A stretch of DNA of 64,000 nucleotides from positions 60,154-124,153 of the forward strand of contig NZ_QGDL01000017.1 of assembly GCF_003149245.1 (NCBI RefSeq), read 5' to 3'. The DNA is from Faecalicatena orotica (GTDB taxonomy: Bacteria; Bacillota; Clostridia; Lachnospirales; Lachnospiraceae). Shown here piece after piece: positions 25,579-34,100 of this stretch. The translations under genes and the position numbers were made by a program. The notes below the pieces were generated by a model. The model made no database searches. It worked only from the letters and a program-made list of their open reading frames with translations, and had not been told where the DNA came from. The stretch's first letter is position 1, and every line of letters starts with the position of its first letter.

Positions 25579-25607
25579 ATTGTATATCTTTTCCACCTTG
25601 AATTCAA
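25579..25607 (-). promoter_or_regulatory. Promoter of the ABC-ATPase defence cassette
   Basis: On the minus strand TTGAAT (25607-25602) and TACAAT (25584-25579) are spaced exactly 17 bases, 44 bases upstream of the DUF1413 start. It is the only good sigma-A-type promoter seen for the four genes. Confidence 0.65.
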
Positions 25608-25759
25608 CACATTAATGTAATTTTTAATAAAATATGCATATAAGTTTATCTTTAATTATCAATTATGACAAAATGCAATTAGCTAAAGCAAGTATCATCT
25701 GACAAATATAAAGAGGATTATGCATTTTGCGCATCCTTAATTGAAAAGAAAACTGAATA

Positions 25760-25793
25760 AAAATTGCCCCTTATAAAAATAAGAAGCAATTTT
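25760..25793 (-). terminator. Terminator after the ICE tail gene
   Basis: AAAATTGC (25760-25767) pairs with GCAATTTT (25786-25793), with further pairing of CTTAT/ATAAG inside. On the minus strand it is followed by TTTTTATT. It ends the tail gene and isolates the defence cassette. Confidence 0.7.
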
Positions 25794-25804
25794 CATATCC
25801 ATAT

Positions 25805-26158
25805 TTAGTTTTGTATTACTTCAAAATGAGATAGTGCATCTTTGATAGCATCTACTTGAATAGGAGTGGGGTGCTTTCTTGGATTTTTTAATGTTTCAAC
25901 TGCATTAGGGGCATCGTACATAGGCAGACCTAAATCTCGCTTGACCTCGGCAATATATGCTGTGTGTACTTTAAAGCTGTATTTTTCAAGGATATATTCT
26001 TTTATCAGCTTGTAAGTAATTCTCTGTTTTGGCTTGTATGCCTCTGCTTTTTTTACTATACTATTAAGAGGAATCATACCAACGCTGTTTCCAAAGTCCA
26101 CAGATACGTTGATATAGCTGTCTGGAGCTTTGTGGGTCTTTGGTAATACCGTTGACAC
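25805..26158 (-). CDS. ICE-end tail protein (RlmD/RumA C-terminal-extension type), no native start
   Basis: The frame reads through [20 protein letters not shown], then [20 protein letters not shown], then [20 protein letters not shown]. From memory this is the roughly 110-residue extension that CTn-type ICEs place on the 3' end of the host rlmD/rumA methyltransferase gene they usually enter. Here the only start is a GTG at 26158, at the ICE-uidA junction, without a ribosome site. Beyond it the frame runs briefly into antisense uidA. It may therefore be unexpressed, or be rejoined to a proper partner only at another site. The helical part has basic residues suggesting DNA binding. Identification should be checked by homology. 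Confidence 0.6.
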   Translation of the reverse strand: MSTVLPKTHKAPDSYINVSVDFGNSVGMIPLNSIVKKAEAYKPKQRITYKLIKEYILEKYSFKVHTAYIAEVKRDLGLPMYDAPNAVETLKNPRKHPTPIQVDAIKDALSHFEVIQN

Positions 26159-26414
26159 GGTTGCAGGGCTGCACCATGCAACTGCAAATATGTTTACGGA
26201 AGAATATCAGGTAGAATATTATCAGATGATGAATGGGGTGCTGGACGCCTATGATTTTGTGGTAGGAGAACAGGCATGGAACTTTGCAGACTTTGCAACT
26301 ATTCAGGGAACACTGCGTGTAGACGGCAATAAGAAAGGTATGTTTACAAGGGACAGAAGACCGAAGCTGGCGGCACATTATTTTAAGCAGCGGTGGGGGC
26401 AGATGTTAGATTAA
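26151..26414 (+). pseudogene. uidA: 3' remnant of beta-glucuronidase, interrupted by the ICE
   Basis: The plus-strand frame from V-D-T-V-A-G-L-H-H through [20 protein letters not shown] and [20 protein letters not shown] to the stop at 26414 matches the last 87 residues of family GH2 beta-glucuronidase. The N-x-K motif (GNKKG) that recognises the glucuronate carboxylate is present, distinguishing it from beta-galactosidase. The equivalent of the E. coli catalytic Glu504, a few residues before V-D-T, is missing, as is all upstream sequence. The break coincides with the ICE end, so the 5' part probably lies beyond the ICE, left of the window. As arranged here the enzyme cannot be made. Confidence 0.9.
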
Positions 26415-26454
26415 ACCGTTATATATAAAACGTTATGTACATTAGTATGGGAGG

Positions 26455-26490
26455 GCAGCAGGTAAGCCGGTTTACCTGCTGCCTCTTTGT
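26455..26490 (+). terminator. Terminator after uidA, between convergent genes
   Basis: GCAGCAGGTAA (26455-26465) pairs perfectly over 11 bases with TTACCTGCTGC (26472-26482), 6-base loop, followed by CTCTTTGT. It may act in both directions, since the SGNH gene converges from the other side. Confidence 0.85.
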
Positions 26491-26511
26491 ACTGACATAA
26501 ATTGTAAGGTA

Positions 26512-27219
26512 TTATACCATCTGAAATGCCGACAGCCTCTCTGCCGCAAATGATTGAAACACCCCTGTAATAATCTGCTGTCCTTTTGAATTAGGATGGG
26601 TACCGTCTTCGCAGATCAGATCGGATACTGTACCATGTCTGAGAAATGCGGACCGGATATCAATCAGCGGCACATGTTCGCTTGCAGCCAGGGCTTCTAC
26701 GGCAGAAGAGTATGTGGCCTGATGGTCCGAGATATGGCCAATTGAGCCGAGCCATTTCATAACATTTTTCTTATTAAGGTTCTGGCACCACCAGTTGAAG
26801 AACCGCTGGGGGTCAAGCGGAGGCAGTGTGGTCAGTATTGGCAGAATGCCTCTGCTTTTTAATGTTTGGATTAAGCAGGTATACTCTTCGATGAACTGCT
26901 TTAAAGGCGTATTGGGAGAAAAATCTCCTTCCGGGTTCTCTGCAATTTCCGCCCATTTATAATCACAGTCGTTTCCGCCAAAATCCATGACAACGGCGTC
27001 ACAATCCAGACCGGTATCCAGTTTTTTCAGAAGGATTCGCGCACCTTTGGTGACAGTACATCCAAAACGTGAGTCATTTTTTATGGACAGAGCGTATTCG
27101 CGGCTTAACATATCGAAATCGATGTCATTCTTCGTCTGATATTTCTTATTGACCGGATTGACCTGAATTCCTTTTAAGATAGAATCTCCAAGTACTTCTA
27201 TATTTTTTATACTTTTCAT
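26512..27219 (-). CDS. SGNH/GDSL-type hydrolase
   Basis: 235 aa, cytoplasmic (no signal peptide). The block I motif VLGDSILKGI contains the nucleophile Ser, block III is DFGGNDCDY, and block V is EDGTHPNSKGQ with the catalytic Asp and His. An esterase removing acetyl or acyl groups from a carbohydrate or lipid is likely; substrate unknown. It converges with the uidA remnant. It has its own promoter overlapped by a palindrome, suggesting substrate-responsive control. Size is normal for the family. Confidence 0.85.
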   Translation of the reverse strand: MKSIKNIEVLGDSILKGIQVNPVNKKYQTKNDIDFDMLSREYALSIKNDSRFGCTVTKGARILLKKLDTGLDCDAVVMDFGGNDCDYKWAEIAENPEGDFSPNTPLKQFIEEYTCLIQTLKSRGILPILTTLPPLDPQRFFNWWCQNLNKKNVMKWLGSIGHISDHQATYSSAVEALAASEHVPLIDIRSAFLRHGTVSDLICEDGTHPNSKGQQIITGVFQSFAAERLSAFQMV

Positions 27220-27244
27220 AAATATTACCTTCCTTTAACACAAC

Positions 27245-27292
27245 ATGTAGTTTTGATAACTACATTATATAATTTCAAAAACCTCTCGTCAA
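27245..27292 (-). promoter_or_regulatory. Promoter and palindromic operator of the SGNH hydrolase gene
   Basis: On the minus strand TTGACG (27292-27287) and TATAAT (27269-27264) are separated by 17 bases. A perfect palindrome, ATGTAGTT and AACTACAT with a 5-base spacer (27245-27265), overlaps the -10 end, as expected of a repressor site. The regulator is not in the window. Confidence 0.72.
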
Positions 27293-27311
27293 GGGCGTGA
27301 GTTAAAAAAAT

Positions 27312-27374
27312 AAAAAAATGCCGGAAACAAAAGTCATCCAATTCCAGGAATTGTATGTTCTTTTGTTTCCGGCA
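27312..27374 (-). terminator. Terminator of the amt-PII gene
   Basis: Perfect 15-base arms TGCCGGAAACAAAAG (27319-27333) and CTTTTGTTTCCGGCA (27360-27374) form a long hairpin; on the minus strand they are followed by TTTTTTTATTTTTTT. Confidence 0.92.
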
Positions 27375-27383
27375 CCCTAAACT

Positions 27384-29150
27384 TTATTCTTCGTCAGAAG
27401 TATCCTGCAGTGCGAGGTATCCCTGCTCGCCTGTACGGATTTTTACAACATTTTCTATATCATAGATAAAGACTTTTCCGTCTCCGATCTGTCCGGTATG
27501 GAGCACCGACTTCGCAGTATCGATGACTTTCTGGACTGGTACGAGGCTGACTACAATCTCGATCTTGACCTTCGGAAGCAGATTCATATCCATTTCGACT
27601 CCACGGTAATAAGCAGTAGAGCCTTTCTGTACGCCACAGCCAAGAACATTGGTGATGGTGATTCCTGTCACTCCGATTTCATTCATGGCCTGCATGAAGT
27701 CTTCCAGTTTGTTGCGGCGTGTAATGATGACCACCTTTGTCAGCTTGTTTGTAATACTTCCATTCTTTCCTACAGCGCTGTCAGCCATGCTGCGTGCAGC
27801 TTCAGCGGGAGCCTGTGCGGCTGATGCGGATGAAGCAGAATGGGCTGTTTTGGAAGCAGTCCCCATAACATTAGGAACCGGATTCATAACATCCTGAGTA
27901 ACAAAGTCTGCATAGCTGCTTGTAAGACCGTGTTCCCTGATATCCAGACCCGCAATCTCTTCCTCGGCGGATACACGAAGCCCCATTGTATGTTTAATAA
28001 TCTCGAATACAATGATCATCGTTACGGCAACCCATGCAGCCGTTGCAATAAACCCGGTGAACTGAACTCCAAGCTGTGTGAATCCACCGCCTGTAAAGAG
28101 TCCCTTTCCTTCGGTGCCGCTTCCGTCTGAAAACAGCCCTACGCAGAGGGTACCAAGTGCACCGCACATTCCGTGTACGCCTACGGCACCTACAGGATCA
28201 TCAATGCGGCATACTTTGTCGATAAATTCAATACCAAAGACTACTACAAGACCTGCCAGAATACCTATAATAGCGGCAGAAACGGGTGATACAGTATCGC
28301 ATCCGGCGGTAATGGCTACAAGACCTGCCAGAGAACCGTTGAGGGACATAGATACATCTGGTTTTTTGTAAAGAATCCATGTAAGGATCATAACCGTGAC
28401 AGTAGCTACTGCTGCGGCCAGATTAGTCGTCACGAAGATTTTGGAGGCGGAGACGATTGCATCTCCTTCCATAGAAACAGTTGAGGCACCATTGAAACCA
28501 AACCACGCAAACCAGAGAATGAAGACACCGAGTGCGCCAATGGTCAGGTTGTGGCCCGGGATTGCTTTCGACTTCCCGCTCTTTGAATATTTTCCGATAC
28601 GGGGGCCAAGGATCTTTGCACCGACGAGTGCTGCGACACCGCCTACCATGTGGACGGCGCAGGAACCCGCAAAATCATGGAATCCCATTTCAGCAAGCCA
28701 GCCGCCGCCCCAGATCCAGTGTCCGGATACAGGATATACAACAAGGCTGATGATCAGACTGTATATACAGTATGCCGAAAATTTGGTTCTCTCGGCCATA
28801 GCCCCGGACACGATGGTTGCCGCGGTTGCACAGAAAACAGTCTGGAAAATCAAAAAGGCATAGAAAGGCACGCCGTCAGGAAGCATTCCTGCCCCATAAT
28901 TTGATTCGGAAGCAATACCGGATATAGACCCGATGATTCCATTGCCTGTTCCGAACATCAGGCCAAAACCTACAAGCCAGAAGGCTGGTGTGCCGATTGA
29001 AAAATCCATCAGGTTTTTCATGATAATATTACCCGCATTCTTTGCCCGGGTGAACCCTGTTTCGACCATTGCAAAACCGGCCTGCATAAAGAAGACGAGG
29101 GCGGCGCCAAGGAGCACCCAGATTGTGTTGACAGATGAAAAAGCATTCAT
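27384..29150 (-). CDS. amt: Ammonium transporter fused to a PII (GlnB/GlnK-like) regulatory domain
   Basis: 588 aa. Residues 1-400 form an Amt/Mep channel with eleven predicted helices; motifs include [40 protein letters not shown] and [20 protein letters not shown], which carry the conserved pore His residues. A linker of about 60 residues rich in alanine and serine joins a complete PII domain (about 470-585). That domain has [20 protein letters not shown], the T-loop with GSTAYYRG, and the C-terminal [20 protein letters not shown]. Free PII trimers plug Amt trimers; here the regulator is covalently attached. Expressed on the minus strand after purF, with an attenuator-like leader. Confidence 0.95.
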   Translation of the reverse strand: MNAFSSVNTIWVLLGAALVFFMQAGFAMVETGFTRAKNAGNIIMKNLMDFSIGTPAFWLVGFGLMFGTGNGIIGSISGIASESNYGAGMLPDGVPFYAFLIFQTVFCATAATIVSGAMAERTKFSAYCIYSLIISLVVYPVSGHWIWGGGWLAEMGFHDFAGSCAVHMVGGVAALVGAKILGPRIGKYSKSGKSKAIPGHNLTIGALGVFILWFAWFGFNGASTVSMEGDAIVSASKIFVTTNLAAAVATVTVMILTWILYKKPDVSMSLNGSLAGLVAITAGCDTVSPVSAAIIGILAGLVVVFGIEFIDKVCRIDDPVGAVGVHGMCGALGTLCVGLFSDGSGTEGKGLFTGGGFTQLGVQFTGFIATAAWVAVTMIIVFEIIKHTMGLRVSAEEEIAGLDIREHGLTSSYADFVTQDVMNPVPNVMGTASKTAHSASSASAAQAPAEAARSMADSAVGKNGSITNKLTKVVIITRRNKLEDFMQAMNEIGVTGITITNVLGCGVQKGSTAYYRGVEMDMNLLPKVKIEIVVSLVPVQKVIDTAKSVLHTGQIGDGKVFIYDIENVVKIRTGEQGYLALQDTSDEE

Positions 29151-29218
29151 AGTTAATTCTCCCTTCCTTTACTACTGTTATTTCACATTTCTCTGTGCAG
29201 ATACCAGAAAATCTGGTA

Positions 29219-29314
29219 ATAAAAAGAGTGCGTATTCCCGAAAATAGAATTACGCACCCTTGCATAAAAAATGTGATGATGCCGGAGGCAAAATACTTGC
29301 TTCAATATGGCATC
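29219..29314 (-). promoter_or_regulatory. Structured leader with terminator-like hairpin before amt-PII
   Basis: On the minus strand an outer stem GATGCC/GGCATC (29278-29314) is followed by a second hairpin (AGAGTGCGTATTC at 29225 against GAATTACGCACCCT ending at 29260, with mismatches) and a TCTTTTTAT run. It lies between purF and amt and could terminate purF transcription or attenuate amt. No known riboswitch pattern is recognised. Confidence 0.55.
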
Positions 29315-29355
29315 GTTTGATTTATGTAATCGGAAAATGACATGCATTCCCGCAA

Positions 29356-30771
29356 TTACTGTATTTTTTCCTCTGTATGTCCTGTAATATCCATCGGATA
29401 CTGCCTGTCGAAACATGCTTTACAGAGAGACAAATCTCCGGTCATAAGCTGTAAATCTTCCAATTTCATATAACCAAGAGAATCAGCGCCAATCATACTA
29501 CAGATTTCCCCGGAAGTGTGCGAGGAGGCGATCAGCTGTTTATTAGAAGGGACATCTGTCCCGAAATAGCATGGATACAGAAACGGGGGCGAACTGATGC
29601 GGACATGTACGCTTTTTGCCCCTGCGCCTTTTAACATGCGTATCAGGCCTGCAATTGTTGTGCCCCGGACGATGGAGTCATCGACCAGAACAATCCGCTT
29701 CCCGTTAACAACGGAAGCTAATACATTTAATTTTAGCCGGACACTCGATTCCCGTTCCTTCTGGGTCGGTTTTATGAATGTCCGCCCTACATAGCTGTTC
29801 TTGTAGAATGCCAGTGCAAACGGGATTCCTGAAGCTTCTGAATACCCTTTTGCTGCGGGAATTCCGGAATCCGGCACACCCACGACAAGGTCAGCATCTG
29901 CAGGATAGGCGGCAGCAAGAGCGGCGCCGCCCTTTACCCGGGCATCATAGATATTGACACCATCCAGTGTGCTGTCGAGTCTGGCAAAATAAATATATTC
30001 GAAGATGCAGTGTGCATGCTGAGTCTGGCAGAGATGGCAGTTGGAGGTGATACCTTCTGAGGTAATCGTTATGATTTCACCAGGTCTGATATCCCGGATA
30101 AATTCTGCGCCGACGGCAGACAATGCACAGCTTTCAGAAGCCAGAATATAGGCATCGTCCCGCCTTCCAAGGCACAGAGGCTTCAATCCCAGAGGGTCGC
30201 GGACCCCGATGAGCTTGCGCGGGCTCGCAATGACCAGGGCATACGCACCGCGTATTTTCCCTGCTGTATGCAGGATTGCTTCTTCTACATTATGAGTATG
30301 CACCCTTTCCTTTGCAATATGATAAGCAATGACCTCTGAATCGGTTGTCGTCTGGAAGATTGCCCCGGTCTGTACCAACTCCTCACGCAGTTCCCGTGTA
30401 TTGACAAGATTTCCGTTATGTGCAAGGGCCAGAGTTCCTTTGATATAATTCAGGACAAGGGGCTGCGCGTTATTAATAGAAGCGGCTCCTGTTGTGGAGT
30501 AGCGCACGTGTCCGATTCCAAGATTGCCCTGGAGCGTATTCAGGATATCTTCATTAAATACCTCATTTACAAGCCCCATCCCTTTGTGGGCATTCATATT
30601 TCCTTTCGGCCCCTTTGTGTCACATACCGCCATGCCGCAGGATTCCTGGCCGCGGTGCTGGAGGGACGAGAGCCCGTAGTATATGGATTCGGCAGCAGGT
30701 TCGCCGGAAAGAGAATAGATACCGAATACACCGCAGGCTTCTTTTATTTTAGGGTCAGAATATAATTTCAT
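29356..30771 (-). CDS. purF: Amidophosphoribosyltransferase (first step of purine synthesis)
   Basis: Converts PRPP and glutamine to phosphoribosylamine. 471 aa from ATG 30771 (AGAGGTG upstream); the frame extends to 30858 but those codons cover the leader hairpin. The sequence MKLYSDPKIKEACGVFGIYS gives a short propeptide before Cys13, the glutaminase nucleophile. The phosphoribosyltransferase motif is VLVDDSIVRGTT. Cysteines in AHCIFEYIYF, YPCYFGTDV and SLCKACFD match the four 4Fe-4S ligands of the B. subtilis-type enzyme. It stands alone, next to glutamate synthase and the ammonium transporter rather than in a pur operon. Confidence 0.96.
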   Translation of the reverse strand: MKLYSDPKIKEACGVFGIYSLSGEPAAESIYYGLSSLQHRGQESCGMAVCDTKGPKGNMNAHKGMGLVNEVFNEDILNTLQGNLGIGHVRYSTTGAASINNAQPLVLNYIKGTLALAHNGNLVNTRELREELVQTGAIFQTTTDSEVIAYHIAKERVHTHNVEEAILHTAGKIRGAYALVIASPRKLIGVRDPLGLKPLCLGRRDDAYILASESCALSAVGAEFIRDIRPGEIITITSEGITSNCHLCQTQHAHCIFEYIYFARLDSTLDGVNIYDARVKGGAALAAAYPADADLVVGVPDSGIPAAKGYSEASGIPFALAFYKNSYVGRTFIKPTQKERESSVRLKLNVLASVVNGKRIVLVDDSIVRGTTIAGLIRMLKGAGAKSVHVRISSPPFLYPCYFGTDVPSNKQLIASSHTSGEICSMIGADSLGYMKLEDLQLMTGDLSLCKACFDRQYPMDITGHTEEKIQ

Positions 30772-30787
30772 CGTTTTTACACCTCTT

Positions 30788-30834
30788 ATAAAATATGAAA
30801 AGGCACCTTGGATAGGGTTATCCAAAGCGCCTTT
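30788..30834 (-). terminator. Terminator-like hairpin in the purF leader
   Basis: TTGGATA (30808-30814) pairs with TATCCAA (30819-30825), continuing through AAAGGC/GCCTTT with two mismatches, followed on the minus strand by TTTTCATATTTT. It lies between the purF promoter and start codon, suggesting transcription attenuation. Confidence 0.65.
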
Positions 30835-30848
30835 GCTTTCTGGCGTAT

Positions 30849-30877
30849 AGTATTGCACGATTTCCCGAAAAAGTCAA
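30849..30877 (-). promoter_or_regulatory. purF promoter
   Basis: On the minus strand TTGACT (30877-30872) and AATACT (30854-30849) are separated by 17 bases, about 80 bases upstream of the purF start. The -35 overlaps the shared palindrome. Confidence 0.65.
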
Positions 30878-30896
30878 TCCCCAAAAATTGGGGATT
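30876..30896. promoter_or_regulatory. 21-bp palindrome shared by divergent purF and gltB promoters
   Basis: Arms AATCCCCAA (30876-30884) and TTGGGGATT (30888-30896) are perfect complements with a 3-base A spacer. The element touches the -35 of purF on one side and the -35 of gltB on the other. A single regulator bound here could control both directions. Confidence 0.7.
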
Positions 30897-30923
30897 TACA
30901 AATTTCTGAAAATAGGATATAGT
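30895..30923 (+). promoter_or_regulatory. gltB promoter
   Basis: TTTACA (30895-30900) and TATAGT (30918-30923) with a 17-base spacer, giving a leader of about 175 bases before gltB. Confidence 0.7.
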
Positions 30924-31010
30924 GGTTTCATAATTTTTTGCCTGCCTTAGGAGAATTGATTTTTGAAAGTTTCTCAGGGGCTGGCGGAAGATGTGAATAT
31001 GATCTGCGGC

Positions 31011-31067
31011 AAAGGCGTCGGTAATCTGTGCTATTAACAGCACAGACTTCCGGCGCCTTTCTTGTTT
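31011..31067 (+). terminator. Terminator-like hairpin in the gltB leader
   Basis: AAAGGCGTCGG (31011-31021) pairs with CCGGCGCCTTT (31050-31060, one G-U), with an inner perfect stem TCTGTGCT/AGCACAGA closing a 6-base loop, followed by CTTGTTT. It lies 40 bases before the gltB start; read-through must be needed for expression, so attenuation or antitermination is likely. Confidence 0.75.
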
Positions 31068-31104
31068 CATAGGAAATGGAAAGAAATGATGGAGGTTTTT
31101 ATTT

Positions 31105-34100
31105 ATGAGAACAGAAGAAGGTCTGTACAGACAGCAGTTTGAGCATGATAACTGTGGAATTGGCGCGGTTGTGAACAGTAAGGGGATAAAAAGCCATAAG
31201 ACTGTTGAAAATGCACTTAAAATTGTGGAACGGCTTGAACACAGGGCAGGGAAGGATGCCGAGGGAGAAACCGGAGATGGAGTAGGAATCCTGCTTCAGA
31301 TTTCCCACAGATTTTTTTCTAAGGCTTGTAAGCAGGAAGGAATTGAGATCGGCGGGGAGAGGGAATACGGAATCGCTATGCTCTTCCTCCCCCAGGATGA
31401 GCTGGAATGCAGTCAGGCTAAAAAGATGTTTGAGATTATCGTGGAGAAGGAAGGCATGGAATTTCTAGGATTCCGCAAGGTCCCTGTATGTCCGGGTGTC
31501 TTAGGACACAAGGCGCGGGCGAAGATGCCGGATATTGTGCAGGCTTTTGTGAAAAAACCGGAACATGTCGAGAAGGGTCTTATGTTCGACAGGATGCTTT
31601 ATATTGCCCGCCGGGTCTTTGAGCAGAGCAATGACACGACTTATGTGGCGTCTATGTCCAGCCGCACGATCGTTTATAAAGGAATGTTTCTGGTAGACCA
31701 GCTTCGGACCTTTTATACGGACCTGCAGGATGAAGACTACGAATCTGCGATTGCCACCGTACACTCCCGTTTCAGTACAAATACAGACCCAAGCTGGGAG
31801 AGGGCTCATCCGAACCGGCTGATTGTACATAACGGGGAAATCAATACGATCCGTGGAAATGCAGACAAGATGCTTGCAAGAGAAGAGACGATGGCATCCG
31901 ACTATATGAAGGATCAGCTCCATAAGGTGCTGCCGGTCGTGGATACACGCGGATCTGACTCGTCCATGCTGGATAATACGCTTGAGTTCCTTGTGATGAA
32001 TGGGATGGACCTCCCTCTTGCAGTAATGATCACCATCCCTGAACCCTGGGCGAACAATCAGACGATATCACAGGACAAACGGGATTTCTATCAATATTAT
32101 GCGACGATGATGGAGCCCTGGGACGGGCCGGCATCTATCCTGTTTTCCGATGGTGACGTGATGGGGGCGGTTCTGGACAGAAACGGGCTCAGACCTTCAA
32201 GATACTATATTACGAAGGATGGAGATATCATTCTTTCATCAGAGGTGGGCGTCATCCCGGTGCCTGAGGAGGAGATTGTAGTGAAAGAACGTCTCCACCC
32301 GGGGAAACTCCTGCTTGTGGATACCGTGAAGGGACGCATCTTCAGTGATGAAGAGGTGAAAGAAATCTATGCAAAGAAACAGCCGTATGGTGAATGGCTG
32401 GACAGCAACCTGCTTGAACTGAAAGACCTGAAGATTCCGAATCAGCGTGTAGAAGAGTACCGGGGGGAAGAACTGACCAGAATGCAGAAAGCGTTCGGTT
32501 ATACTTATGAAGAGTACCGCCAGTCTATTTACAGCATGGCCTTAAATGGTTCCGAGGGAACTTCGGCTATGGGGGCGGACACGCCGCTGGCCGTACTTTC
32601 TGAAAAACACCAGCCGCTTTTTAACTATTTTAAACAGCTCTTTGCACAGGTGACAAATCCGCCGATTGACGCGATCCGCGAGGAGATTGTGACCTGCACG
32701 ACGGTCTATGTGGGCCGGGACGGGAATTTACTGAAAGAACAGCCTCTGAATTGCCAGGTGCTGAAGATCAACAATCCGATCCTGACAAATACTGACATGT
32801 TAAAGATTAAGAACATGAACGTGAAGGGCTTTAAGGTAGAGGTTGTACCAATCACATATTATAAAAGCTCCCGTCTGGACAGAGCCATCGACCGCCTGTT
32901 TGTGGAGGTTGACAAGGCATATAAGGACGGGGCGAACATACTGGTGCTTTCAGACAGGGGAGTGGATGAAAATCATATTGCGATGCCTTCCCTGCTGGCA
33001 GTTTCCGCAGTGCACCAGTATCTGGTAAAGACAAAAAAGAGGACGGCGCTGTCGATTATTCTGGAGTCCGGGGAGCCAAGGGAGGTACATCACTTTGCGG
33101 CGCTTCTCGGCTATGGTGCCTGTGCGGTGAATCCTTATATTGCGCAGGATACAATCAAGGAGCTGATCGATAATAAGATGCTGGATAAGGATTACTATGC
33201 GGCTGTTGATGATTATACTTATGCAGTCACCCACGGTATTGTGAAAATAGCATCTAAGATGGGAATTTCTACGATACAGTCCTATCTGGGGGCAAAAATA
33301 TTTGAGGCAGTCGGGATATCGGCCGGGGTGATTGACAAGTATTTCACGGGAACAGTCAGCCGTGTGGGCGGAATCACGCTGAAGGATATTGAAAAAGACG
33401 TTGACCTGAATCACTCCCGGGCTTTTGACCCGCTGGGACTGCCGGTGGATCTGGAACTCAAGAGCATGGGAATCCATAAGAGCAGAAGTGAGGGGGAGGC
33501 ACACCGTTACAACCCCCAGACGATCCATACACTTCAGGAGTCTACAAAGCGGGGAGATTATGATTTATTTAAGCAGTATACGAAGATGGTGGACAGTGAA
33601 CAGAGCGGATACCTTCGCAGCCTTATGGATTTTGCATATCCGGAGGAAGGAATTCCGCTCGAAGAAGTCGAGAGTGTGGATGAGATTGTAAAACGCTTCA
33701 AGACAGGGGCTATGTCATATGGTTCTATCTCGGAAGAGGCACATGAGACACTTGCGGTTGCTATGAATATCCTCCACGGTAAATCGAATACGGGCGAAGG
33801 CGGTGAGAGTGAGGAACGTCTGGACAGTGCAGGAAGTGAAGTGGACCGCTGCTCTGCAATCAAGCAGGTGGCTTCGGGGCGCTTTGGCGTGACCAGCCGC
33901 TATCTGGTCAGCGCGCGGGAAATCCAGATCAAAATGGCACAGGGAGCGAAGCCGGGAGAGGGCGGACACCTGCCGGCCCGAAAGGTATACCCGTGGATTG
34001 CTAAAACCAGACATTCCACACCGGGGGTGAGCCTGATTTCTCCGCCGCCGCACCATGATATTTATTCTATCGAGGATCTGGCTGAGCTGATTTACGATCT

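Larger units (their letters stand above)
1..26150. mobile_element. Integrative conjugative element (Tn1549/CTn-like), right-hand part
   Basis: A continuous block of mostly minus-strand genes carries ParA/ParB, PcfB, the VirD4 coupling protein, Maff2, a VirB6-like protein, PrgI, VirB4, a CHAP hydrolase, DUF4315, DUF4366, TopB and an ArdC-like protein. This is the usual gene order of Firmicutes conjugative transposons of the Tn1549/CTn type. The right boundary is placed at about 26148-26158, where recognisable beta-glucuronidase coding sequence begins. The left end, with relaxase and integrase, is outside the window, so full size and att sites cannot be given. Accessory genes interrupt the core order at three places and at the leading edge. 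Confidence in an ICE is high; the exact boundary base is inferred. Confidence 0.93.

Noticed and set aside
26064..26378. 104-codon minus-strand frame across the ICE-uidA junction
   Set aside because: It is antisense to the recognisable uidA coding sequence and to the ICE tail frame, with no ribosome site; a shadow frame.
31011..31067. gltB leader as a T-box or known amino-acid riboswitch
   Set aside because: No T-box AGGGTGG motif or other recognisable aptamer; only a terminator-like hairpin can be supported.
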